The position numbers and the translations under genes are program-made. The notes under the pieces are model-generated. The model was not told the origin of the DNA, did no database searches, and saw nothing but the letters and a program-made list of their open reading frames with translations. Shown here piece after piece: positions 48,562 to 56,563 of a stretch of 64,000 bases of DNA; position 1 is the first letter of the stretch, and each line of letters opens with the position of its first letter. Source of the stretch: Clostridiales bacterium (GTDB taxonomy: Bacteria > Bacillota > Clostridia > Oscillospirales > Oscillospiraceae); assembly GCA_004555205.1 (NCBI GenBank), contig SFIY01000003.1:62001-126000 (forward strand), written 5' to 3'.

Positions 48562-50257
48562 AACGCTTGTCCGCAGCGATTTGCGGCACTATTGGCCCGT
48601 CGGCTTTGGCTACACCTTTATCTGGATCCTGGTCCTGCCGGTGATGCTGCTGCAAAAGCTGCCCGACGCAGAGCAGCCGCTGACCGCCGCGGCCAACATT
48701 CTGTCCGAAAAAAGCCAGCCGGCCATTTGGATCGCGTTCTTTTTCGGCGTGATCATGGCCATGGCGTGCTATTCCTATCTGATGACCAGCCGCAGCGTGG
48801 GGCTGCTGCACAGCCTGCCCGCCAAGCGCAGTACCCAGTTTTTCGCCCACTTTACCGCCGGTATGGGTATGCTGCTGGGCGGCAATGTGATCGTCTTTTT
48901 GCTGACGGTGCTGGCCCAGGTATCCGCCATAGGCGCGGTGGCCTGGAGCGACACGCTGCTGTGGCTTTTGGCGGCGACGCTGCTGGATTTCGTCTTTTTT
49001 GCGATGGCCGTTTTCTGCGCCATGTTTACCGGCTGGCTGCTGGCTGTGCCGGTGCTGTATGCCGGGTTGAACTTTGCCGCGTCGGTGATCCATCTTCTAA
49101 TCAAGGGGCTGTCCAATGTGTTTTACTACGGCTTCTGCGACACCGAGTTCCCGCCCCTTGCCGAATGGCTGACGCCTGTTGTAAAATTAAGTGAAACATC
49201 CAACAGCAGACCTTACCTCTACGAAATTGCCGTCAAGGAGTATTCGGCGGAGGAGTTTATGACGGCCGTGGGCGCCTACACGGCTGCGGCGCTGGTACTG
49301 CTGGGCGTGAGCTATCTGCTGTACCGGGCACGCCGCAGTGAGGCGGCGGCAGACAGCGTGGCCTTTTCCTGGGCAAAGCCCATTTTCCGCTATGTGATCG
49401 CCCTTGTGGGCGGCCTGTCGCTGGGCCTGGGGCTTTACTGGCTGATCAGCAACGGCGAAGGCTCCCGGGTGGCGCTGGTGATCTATCTGCTGGTGATGAC
49501 CGTGATCTGCTACTTCGCGGCGGAAATGCTGATCCGCAGGTCTCTGCGTGTGTTCAGAAAGAGCTGGAAGGGATTGGTGGCAGCCTGCGCCGTGACCGCC
49601 CTGCTCTGTATTGCCATGGGCTTTGATGTGTTTGGCTTCGAGCGCTATGTGCCCGAGGCCGAAAAGGTGGAAAGCGTAAGTGTCAATATCTCCGGCCGGA
49701 ATTACGCGGAAGGACTGGACTGCACCGATGAGGAAACCATTATGATGGCCATTGCCGCACATGAAACCGTTGTCGCGCAGGATCGTCCGGCCGACGGTCT
49801 GGAAGAGAACGTAAATCTGTACTTGAAGTATACCATGGCCGACGGTCATCAGGTGTGCCGCAGATATAAGCTGGCGGTAAAGCCGGACACCGATCTGTAT
49901 ACGGCCTTGAATATGCTGGGCAATGCCGGCAGTGTACAGCGCTATACGCTGATGGGCGACGGTAAGGACTGGACGCCGGAAATGATCCGCGGCGGTTATA
50001 TCAGCGGCGAACAGGGCTACTGGCAGATGACGAAAGAGCAGGCACGCGCCCTTTACGATGCATTGCATTGGGACATGGTAGCAAACAGCAATAGCTGGGA
50101 TGTGCTGAAAGAATATGACTACCTGTATTACGACATCGAATTTGAGGGCAGTACGGATATGTCATTCTATGTGGGCCGTATCCCGGCAAGCTTTACAAAT
50201 ACGCTGCAGGCCATCGAGTCCATGGACTTTACAAGCGACGAGCTGTATGAAGGATGA
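48536..50257 (+). CDS. ABC transporter permease with extracytoplasmic domain
   Basis: 573 aa from MHSATSYFKTLVRSDLRHYW; start at 48536, where GGGAGG lies 8 nt upstream, inside the end of the ATPase gene (26-nt overlap). Six TM segments in the first 250 residues, two or three more at about 285-385, then a soluble C-terminal domain of about 180 residues outside the membrane. With the GntR and ATPase it forms a YtrA-type exporter cassette; substrate unknown, perhaps a peptide antibiotic. Confidence 0.85.
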   Translation: MHSATSYFKTLVRSDLRHYWPVGFGYTFIWILVLPVMLLQKLPDAEQPLTAAANILSEKSQPAIWIAFFFGVIMAMACYSYLMTSRSVGLLHSLPAKRSTQFFAHFTAGMGMLLGGNVIVFLLTVLAQVSAIGAVAWSDTLLWLLAATLLDFVFFAMAVFCAMFTGWLLAVPVLYAGLNFAASVIHLLIKGLSNVFYYGFCDTEFPPLAEWLTPVVKLSETSNSRPYLYEIAVKEYSAEEFMTAVGAYTAAALVLLGVSYLLYRARRSEAAADSVAFSWAKPIFRYVIALVGGLSLGLGLYWLISNGEGSRVALVIYLLVMTVICYFAAEMLIRRSLRVFRKSWKGLVAACAVTALLCIAMGFDVFGFERYVPEAEKVESVSVNISGRNYAEGLDCTDEETIMMAIAAHETVVAQDRPADGLEENVNLYLKYTMADGHQVCRRYKLAVKPDTDLYTALNMLGNAGSVQRYTLMGDGKDWTPEMIRGGYISGEQGYWQMTKEQARALYDALHWDMVANSNSWDVLKEYDYLYYDIEFEGSTDMSFYVGRIPASFTNTLQAIESMDFTSDELYEG

Positions 50258-50270
50258 GCGATAAAAAGAG

Positions 50271-50305
50271 AAAAAGCAGAGCGGTGAAACGCTCTGCTTT
50301 TTCTC
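50271..50305. terminator. Bidirectional terminator
   Basis: AAAAAGCAGAGCG-GTGAAA-CGCTCTGCTTTTT between the permease gene and the convergent F420-ligase-like gene. Confidence 0.92.
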
Positions 50306-50322
50306 TGTAGAGGAAGAAAGGA

Positions 50323-51522
50323 TTATTCATTGGTGTAGTTATCAAAATAGCCCTGGATATAGATAATAGGCGTGCCCTTATCACCGCTGCCGCTGGTCAG
50401 GTCGCACAGCGAGCCGATCAGGTCGGTCAGATGGCGGGGCGTGGTGCCCTCGGACACCATGTTGCCAACCAGTGAAACGGAGGCATCCTTGGCGGCGATC
50501 TTCTCGCGGATGGCGTATTGCAGCGCATCGCCCTCCAATTCGCCGAAATCGTGGTCGGCCAGATATTTCAGCTTCAGCTCATTGGGTGTGCCCACCAGAC
50601 CTGCCGTGAAGCCGGGGGACACCACCGGATCGGCCAGCTCCCAGATCTTGCCGGCAGGGTCCTTGAAGGCGCCGTCGCCGTAGATCATGGCCTCGATCTG
50701 CTTGCCGGTGGCATCGCTCAGCGCGGTGCCGATGGCCTGCGCCACCGCCATGGTGTTGCGGGGAAACAGCTTGACGCGCTCGTCGTCCGCCTTGTTGGAG
50801 CCGAGCAGACCGTACTGCTCATTATAGCCGCTGCCGTTGACAGAGGCGGTGAGAATATCGTCCAGACCCAGCACCACCTTGGCGCCGGCGGTATTCAGAA
50901 GGCGCTTGCTGCGTGCCCGGGTATGGATGTCGCCGCAGATCACCGTGTCGGTGTAATCCAGAATGGTCTGCACCCGGTTGGCAAAGACGATCTCCGCCTC
51001 TGCGCCGGCAGATTCGATGATTTTCTTGTAATAGGCCACATAGTCCACACCGGTGAAGGGATGGATCACCTCTCCGAAGGCGGCACGGAACTGCGAAAGG
51101 GACAGCACATCGTGCCACGGGTCAATACCGGCCTCATCCAACTGATCCGGCGAGATCAGATGGTTACCCACCTCGTCGGAGGGATAGCTCAGCAGCAGTA
51201 CGACCTTCTTTACGCCTGTGGCGATACCGCGCAGCAGCAGCGAAAAACGGTTGCGGCTGAGGATGGGGAAGGTCACGCCTACCGTCTCGCCGCCGGTTTT
51301 GGCGCGCACATCGGCAGCAATCTGGTCCACGGTGGCGTAATTGCCCTGACAGCGCGCCACCACGGATTCGGTGACGGCCACCACATCCCGGTCGCGGGGC
51401 GTGATGTTTTCACTCTGCAGGGCGCTCAAAACGGTATCAACAGTGGCGGCGACCACATTGTCGCCTTCGCGGAAAATCGGCGCGCGTACGCCGCGTACCA
51501 CCGTACCAAAAGCTCGACTCAT
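50323..51522 (-). CDS. Coenzyme F420-0:L-glutamate ligase-like protein
   Basis: 399 aa from MSRAFGTVVRGVRAPIFREG; start at 51522 with AGAGG upstream. The N-terminal part follows the CofE fold (REGDN, then RDRDVVAVTESVVARCQG, and the substrate region PILSRNRF). Middle and C-terminal parts contain IYGDGAFKDPAGKIWELADP and GNMVSEGTTPRHLTDLIGSL. Clostridia commonly carry this distant homologue although they are not known to make F420, so the true reaction is probably another amide ligation. Confidence 0.6.
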   Translation of the reverse strand: MSRAFGTVVRGVRAPIFREGDNVVAATVDTVLSALQSENITPRDRDVVAVTESVVARCQGNYATVDQIAADVRAKTGGETVGVTFPILSRNRFSLLLRGIATGVKKVVLLLSYPSDEVGNHLISPDQLDEAGIDPWHDVLSLSQFRAAFGEVIHPFTGVDYVAYYKKIIESAGAEAEIVFANRVQTILDYTDTVICGDIHTRARSKRLLNTAGAKVVLGLDDILTASVNGSGYNEQYGLLGSNKADDERVKLFPRNTMAVAQAIGTALSDATGKQIEAMIYGDGAFKDPAGKIWELADPVVSPGFTAGLVGTPNELKLKYLADHDFGELEGDALQYAIREKIAAKDASVSLVGNMVSEGTTPRHLTDLIGSLCDLTSGSGDKGTPIIYIQGYFDNYTNE

Positions 51523-51719
51523 ATCACAAAACCTCTTTTCAAAAAATGAGTTTCCGTCAAACATCTTCATTATACACAGATTTTACAATAAGTAAAACAT
51601 TGATATTTAATATAGGACATAAATAAAACTTATAATATGGGCCGGCAAAAGAACCTGCTTTTCTTTTCGCGGCAAATATGATACAATCAGCCAAAGCAAA
51701 AAAGACGGGAGAGATTTCC

Positions 51720-52631
51720 ATGAGTTTTCTGTATGTGCTGGAGAGCATCCGTCACCCGGTTTTAGACGGATTTTTCTCCGTCATCACCTATTTTGGCAGT
51801 GAATGGCTGTTTATTGCGGCGGCGGTGGCGGTGTTTTGGTGCCATAACAAGCGCGACGGCTACTATCTGCTGGCCGCCGGATTGCTGGGCACGGTGCTGA
51901 ATCAGGTTTTGAAAATTACCTGTCAGGTACCGCGTCCGTGGGTGCGGGATCCGCAGTTTACCATTGTAGGAAGTGCCCGGGCCGGAGCCACAGGCTATTC
52001 GTTCCCCAGTGGGCACAGTCAGAATGTGACGGTGGTGATGGGATGCGTGGCACGCACCGTCAAAAAAACATGGGTGCGAGCGGTGAGTATCATTTTCGTG
52101 GTGCTGGTGTGCTTTTCCCGCATGTATCTGGGCGTGCATACCCCCGCCGATGTGGCGGTAGGCTTCGGCTGCGCACTGGTGCTGGTGTTGGTGCTGTACC
52201 CGATTTTCCAAAAGAGCGAGGAAAAGCCGTGGATCATCACGGCGGTCTTTGCCTTTGCGGCCGTTGTATCGCTGGGGGCGGTGCTGTATGTGGAGCTGTA
52301 CCCCTGGGCCGCGGATGTGGATGCGAAAAATCTGGCCTCGGCGGTAAAAAACAGCTATACCATGCTGGGCTGTGCGCTGGGCGTTTTGGTGGGTCAGCCC
52401 ATTGAGCGGCGCTATGTGAAGTTTGATACGAAGGCGCCCCGGTGGGGGCAGATCATCAAGTGCGTGGTGGGTGTCGGCCTCGTATTGGGGCTGAAAGCCG
52501 CGCTGAAAGCGCCGCTGCTTGCGCTGCTGGGCGGCCACGCCGCGGCCACGGCCGTGCGCTATTTTCTGGTGGTGCTGACGGCGATCGTCGTCTGGCCCAT
52601 GACCTTTTCGTGGTTTGCCAGAAAATCGTAA
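51720..52631 (+). CDS. PAP2 family membrane phosphatase
   Basis: 303 aa, eight to nine TM segments. The three phosphatase motifs are complete: KITCQVPRP (motif 1), PSGHSQN (motif 2) and SRMYLGVHTPAD (motif 3), all on the outer face. Substrates of relatives are phosphatidic acid, PGP or undecaprenyl pyrophosphate. The extra C-terminal membrane half is typical of the longer PAP2 proteins of Clostridia. TACAAT at about 51681 is the likely -10 box. Confidence 0.9.
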   Translation: MSFLYVLESIRHPVLDGFFSVITYFGSEWLFIAAAVAVFWCHNKRDGYYLLAAGLLGTVLNQVLKITCQVPRPWVRDPQFTIVGSARAGATGYSFPSGHSQNVTVVMGCVARTVKKTWVRAVSIIFVVLVCFSRMYLGVHTPADVAVGFGCALVLVLVLYPIFQKSEEKPWIITAVFAFAAVVSLGAVLYVELYPWAADVDAKNLASAVKNSYTMLGCALGVLVGQPIERRYVKFDTKAPRWGQIIKCVVGVGLVLGLKAALKAPLLALLGGHAAATAVRYFLVVLTAIVVWPMTFSWFARKS

Positions 52632-52684
52632 GAAAGACACGCGCCGGAGAGCAGGCACCGCTTGTAAAAATCAAAACCTAAAAT

Positions 52685-52714
52685 CGGAACCTCCGCCCAA
52701 AGGGCGGAGGTTCT
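52685..52714. terminator. Terminator
   Basis: AACCTCCGCCC-AAA-GGGCGGAGGTT followed by CTGATTTT, after the PAP2 gene; the first redox operon ends facing it. Confidence 0.88.
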
Positions 52715-52795
52715 GATTTTATAAACACCGGTGTATTGTCCGGCGGGAGGATGGATCGCCCGGTATGCCTTTGACCATCCATATACAATTACCTG

Positions 52796-54016
52796 TCAGA
52801 TAAGGGGGAACACTTCCAGCTCCACATCGCTCAGTGCGTAGGTGTTGCAGGGATGGATCCAGCCGAACTTCTTGTCAGCCATACGGCGGCCGTCAGCACT
52901 TTCGGGGACAAATACCCTGCCGGCTATCAGACGGGAATGGCACCAGCCGCACTCGCCGCTGCGGCAGTCAGAGGGAACGCGGATGCCGGCACTCTCCATG
53001 GCGCGCAGCAGGCTCTGGTCTGCCCGGCAGGGAACGGTGGTCTTTTCGCCGCGAATCCAAACGGTGACGGTAAACTCCTTGCCGCAGGCTTCTGCAGGAT
53101 AGCGCTCATCCTGCGCAGGATCGCCGAACTCGCCGCTCAGCTCGAAGCGCACGCGGCGCTCGGGCAGGCCCAGCTTGGCGATCTCGCCGCGCAAAAAGTC
53201 ATACATGGCCTTGGGGCCGCAGACAAACACGCTGTCATCGCTTCCGGCGTACTTTCGAATGATGTCGGCGGTGATAAAGCCGTGCTCATAACCCTCCACG
53301 GCTTCGTCGGACAGCACATGGACGACCTTGACCCTGCCGTTGCTGCGGGCGGCCACCGCATCCAGCTCGTCCTTGAGCAGGATGCTGTCGTGGGTGCGGC
53401 TGCCGTAGAGGATGGTCAGATCGAAGTCCTCAATGCCGTCGGCAATGGCGCCGGCCATGGAGAAGAACGGCGTAATGCCGCTGCCGCCTGCCAGAGCGAC
53501 CACATGCCCGGCATCGCGCAGGTCCTGATAGTAGAAGTTGCCCAACGGGCCGGACATAAGAACCTCCGTGCCCACCTCGAAGTGGGAGAGGATGTACTCG
53601 CCGCCCTGTGCGCCCTTGCCGTGCTTGACGGTCAGCGTATAGCTGGTGTTCTCATCGCCCAGAGCATCCTTGGGACTGGAGCACAGGGAATAGGGCTTGT
53701 TGGCGGTGACGCCGTCCATATCCAGCGCCAAGGACACATACTGACCGGCGCGGAAATAGGCCAAAGACTTGGTGCCCTTGCTCTCATCGGGGACAAAGAC
53801 GAAGCTCTTGGCATCGCCGTGGTCGATCACCTTTGCGATCTTGGTGAACTGCACATGGGGGTGCAGCTTGGCTGCAAGGATGTTGGGATTGTAAACGGAT
53901 TTAGGCAGGGTCGTATCGGCCGCTTCGATATGCTTGGTGCGGGTCTTTACTTCGCCCAGGAAGGGGAACGGGGTCAGACCCTTGAGCTTGGACTTATCAT
54001 AATTGTATTTTGCCAT
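52796..54016 (-). CDS. FAD/NAD(P)H and 2Fe-2S electron-transfer reductase, module 1
   Basis: 406 aa. Unusual N-terminal 60 residues, then FAD-binding beta-barrel (YFRAGQYVSLAL, KPYSLCSSPKD), NAD-binding domain (ALAGGSGITPFFSMA, LYGSRTHDSILLKDEL, VFVCGPKAMYDFL), and a C-terminal plant-type ferredoxin domain (CRSGECGWC plus a Cys about 30 residues on, HPCNTY). It should pass electrons from NAD(P)H through FAD to a 2Fe-2S cluster. It begins 1 nt after the flavoprotein gene, so the two act together. Paralogue of 58108-59316. Confidence 0.88.
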   Translation of the reverse strand: MAKYNYDKSKLKGLTPFPFLGEVKTRTKHIEAADTTLPKSVYNPNILAAKLHPHVQFTKIAKVIDHGDAKSFVFVPDESKGTKSLAYFRAGQYVSLALDMDGVTANKPYSLCSSPKDALGDENTSYTLTVKHGKGAQGGEYILSHFEVGTEVLMSGPLGNFYYQDLRDAGHVVALAGGSGITPFFSMAGAIADGIEDFDLTILYGSRTHDSILLKDELDAVAARSNGRVKVVHVLSDEAVEGYEHGFITADIIRKYAGSDDSVFVCGPKAMYDFLRGEIAKLGLPERRVRFELSGEFGDPAQDERYPAEACGKEFTVTVWIRGEKTTVPCRADQSLLRAMESAGIRVPSDCRSGECGWCHSRLIAGRVFVPESADGRRMADKKFGWIHPCNTYALSDVELEVFPLI

Positions 54017-54017
54017 A

Positions 54018-55580
54018 TTACTTGCCCTCCTTCATATCCAGCAGCATATAGCGTGCCTGCTCCGAACCGGAGAGGTATGCCTGGCTGTAGCCGTCCATCT
54101 GTGTGCCGTGGCCGCCCACAAAGCGCAGGCCCTTGATGGTATAGTCCTCATGATGACCGGACTGGACGCGGGGGAACATACCGTCCCAGGTGCGGGGATA
54201 GTAGCCGTACACATTGCCCCTGGGGGTGCCCAGATACCGTGCCCAGGTCATGGGAGAGGCCACCACGATCTCCTGAATGTGGCTTTGAATATTGCAGCCG
54301 GTCACTTCCTCGTAACGCTCCACGCACTCACGGGCAATGCGATCCTTGATCTTGAAATACGCTTCCTCGGTGACATCCTCGAAAGCATCGCCGTCGTAGA
54401 ACTTGGAAAACTGCAGGAAAGCGCGGCCCTCGCCGGCGGCATCGGGAATCGCAGCGTTCAGGCAGGTAACGGTGATGTCCTTATGGGTGTCAATGCTGCC
54501 GGAGCTGAGCCACTGTTCATGGTTATTGGGCGAATAGCGCATGAAGGTGTCGTAGTTCTTCAGGCCGATCTCCTCGGCGGAGGCGTCCAGTCCCAGATAG
54601 ACGGTAAAGGCAGCCTGCGCCATCTTGCGGGCGTTCATAGCCTTCAGATCACGCTCGGGGATCTCGCTATGGTCCACCATGCGGTCGAACACCACATGGG
54701 GCATCAGATTGGAGATCACGCGGTCGCAGGCAATGTAAGTGCCATCGGCCAGCACCACGCCGTGTACGGCACCACCGCGCACATCGATCTTTTTGACCTC
54801 GGTGTTGTACCAGATGTCGCCGCCCAGCTGGCGGATGCGGGCATCAAAGGCCAGTGTGATTTCGTGGCTGCGCTGCTTGGCGATCCACGGATGCTGGGTC
54901 AGATACACATAGGTCATGAAGGCGTACACCGCGAAGCTCATCTCCGTGGAGTCCGACGCGATAAAGGTCCAGTAGGATTCAAAGATATGCTTCGCCTTTT
55001 CGGGAACGCCGATCCTGTCAAGCATTTCGTCGCAGGGAACAGGCACCACCCGCATCAGGTCGTAGTATTTAAGCAGCATTTCCACCTTGGCGGGAGGAGA
55101 AGGCTCATTGTTGTGCTTGGCCAGCCAGTCCACGCCGTCAACCAGCATACGGGCCAGCTCCATGACGGTGGTCATGGATTCGCGGGAGCCGGGAACGGCC
55201 TTCTCCATCTCGTCGATGAAAGCCTGCACGCCAACAGGCATGGATACATTAAAACCGCCCTCGTTGGTGGCCACGGAGGCAAAGGATTCATGGATGGGGA
55301 CCCATTCTACATCCAGCTTGTAGCGATCCTCCAACAAAGTGCGCACAGCGCCCTTGGGACGGCCCTCCTTGCCGTCACCCATCTGGCACATCTCATGCAG
55401 CGTCGCCTCAAATTCATACTTGCCGCGTCTGAAGCTGGTAGCACAGCCGCCGGGCAGGTTGTGCTTTTCCAGCACCAGCACCTTCATGCCTTCCGTGGCA
55501 AGATAGCAGGCTGCCGACAGACCGCCGTTACCGGCACCGACAACAACGACGTCATAGCGTTTATTTGTTTGCATAGGCAT
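54018..55580 (-). CDS. CrtI-like FAD-dependent oxidoreductase, module 1
   Basis: 520 aa. N-terminal dinucleotide-binding fold YDVVVVGAGNGGLSAACYLA followed by LPGGCATSFRRGKYEFEATLHE, as in phytoene desaturase and retinol saturase relatives. The C-terminal FAD contact is GLRFVGGHGTQMDGYSQAYLSG. No carotenoid genes are near, so it is more likely a reductase or desaturase for an unsaturated small molecule fed by the partner reductase. Paralogue of 56564-58108. Confidence 0.85.
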   Translation of the reverse strand: MPMQTNKRYDVVVVGAGNGGLSAACYLATEGMKVLVLEKHNLPGGCATSFRRGKYEFEATLHEMCQMGDGKEGRPKGAVRTLLEDRYKLDVEWVPIHESFASVATNEGGFNVSMPVGVQAFIDEMEKAVPGSRESMTTVMELARMLVDGVDWLAKHNNEPSPPAKVEMLLKYYDLMRVVPVPCDEMLDRIGVPEKAKHIFESYWTFIASDSTEMSFAVYAFMTYVYLTQHPWIAKQRSHEITLAFDARIRQLGGDIWYNTEVKKIDVRGGAVHGVVLADGTYIACDRVISNLMPHVVFDRMVDHSEIPERDLKAMNARKMAQAAFTVYLGLDASAEEIGLKNYDTFMRYSPNNHEQWLSSGSIDTHKDITVTCLNAAIPDAAGEGRAFLQFSKFYDGDAFEDVTEEAYFKIKDRIARECVERYEEVTGCNIQSHIQEIVVASPMTWARYLGTPRGNVYGYYPRTWDGMFPRVQSGHHEDYTIKGLRFVGGHGTQMDGYSQAYLSGSEQARYMLLDMKEGK

Positions 55581-55602
55581 CCGTTCTCCTTTTCAAATTT
55601 AG

Positions 55603-55615
55603 TGGTATAACCACC
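55603..55615. promoter_or_regulatory. Palindromic operator of redox operon 1
   Basis: GTGGTATAACCAC, identical to 56521-56533. It lies 8 nt after the -10 box of the minus-strand promoter, around the transcription start. Confidence 0.88.
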
Positions 55616-55622
55616 AGTCAAC

Positions 55623-55651
55623 ATAGTATCATTTTAAGGAAAGAAAAGCAA
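55623..55651 (-). promoter_or_regulatory. Promoter of redox operon 1
   Basis: Minus strand TTGCTT, 17 bp, TACTAT. Confidence 0.65.
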
Positions 55652-55690
55652 GCCTCCCTTGCGGGAAGCTTGCCGTTTTTGACGGATTTT

Positions 55691-56401
55691 TCATTCGTAA
55701 CGCTGCTGCAGCACAAGAATGCCGCGATTGATGATGGCGCGCACTTGCTGCGCGGCTTTTTCCTCGTCCTTATTGCGGATGTGGTCCAGCAACCGGCGGT
55801 ACATCTGCGCCGAGGACTGAATATCTGCCGCCTGCAGCACATAGTGGCGGGAGATCAGCGTGCGAAGCAGCGGCTCAAAGGCGCGAAACAGCATACTGTA
55901 AATAATATTGCCCGACGCCTGGGAGAGCCGATAGTGAAACTGATACAGCGTGTCGGCAGGATCGCCGTCGCCCGCGGCAAAGCGCTCGGCCAAGGCGGTC
56001 ATTTCCGCAAAGGTGTTCTCATAAATATGGCGGCAGGCCAAACGGGCGCACTCCGACTCGATCAGAAGGCGAAATTCCATCAAATTGCCAAACAGATCAC
56101 GATCCAGCTCGGAGGAGCCGTAGGTCATAACGGCGGCCAGCGACTGAGGGGTGGGCTGCTTGCGATAGTCGCGCACCACCGTGCCGCGGCGGGGCACGAT
56201 CTCCAGAAAGCCCTGGCTGGATAGCTGCAAAATCGCCTGATTGACGCTGCTGCGGCTGATGCCCATCTGCTCGGCCAGATCACGCTCCGGCGGCAGCCAG
56301 TCGCCCACCTGCAGATCGCCGGAGAGGATCTTTTCCAGCAATGCCTGCACGCACATATCCTTCAGGGACGGTTGGGTTAATTTTTGAAATAATTTATCCA
56401 T
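55691..56401 (-). CDS. GntR family regulator, FCD (FadR) subfamily
   Basis: 236 aa. Winged helix at residues 10-75 (LPPERDLAEQMGISRSSVNQ, GFLEIVPRRGTVV) and an all-helical FCD ligand domain (about 90-225) with the metal/ligand pattern of FadR/LldR proteins (residues EFRLLIESECARLA, FHYRLSQASGN). It lies between the two redox operons and most likely binds the GTGGTATAACCAC sites at both promoters. The effector is probably a carboxylic acid substrate. Confidence 0.9.
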   Translation of the reverse strand: MDKLFQKLTQPSLKDMCVQALLEKILSGDLQVGDWLPPERDLAEQMGISRSSVNQAILQLSSQGFLEIVPRRGTVVRDYRKQPTPQSLAAVMTYGSSELDRDLFGNLMEFRLLIESECARLACRHIYENTFAEMTALAERFAAGDGDPADTLYQFHYRLSQASGNIIYSMLFRAFEPLLRTLISRHYVLQAADIQSSAQMYRRLLDHIRNKDEEKAAQQVRAIINRGILVLQQRYE

Positions 56402-56486
56402 GGAATAGACCTCTTAGGTAGTTCATGCACCTCATTTTAACAAAAAACAGCCGCCTTTGCAACCCCTGCCGCCACGGAAAAAACAA

Positions 56487-56515
56487 TTGCAATTCATAAA
56501 AAGGTATGATACAAT
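56487..56515 (+). promoter_or_regulatory. Promoter of redox operon 2
   Basis: TTGCAA, 17 bp, TACAAT. Confidence 0.85.
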
Positions 56516-56520
56516 ACAGC

Positions 56521-56533
56521 GTGGTATAACCAC
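56521..56533. promoter_or_regulatory. Palindromic operator of redox operon 2
   Basis: GTGGTATAACCAC, 5 nt after the -10 box; it continues CA(A/G)TCA as does the site at 55603. It may also control the divergent FCD regulator gene. Confidence 0.9.
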
Positions 56534-56563
56534 CAATCAAAAGTATTTGAAAAGGGGTGTCAC

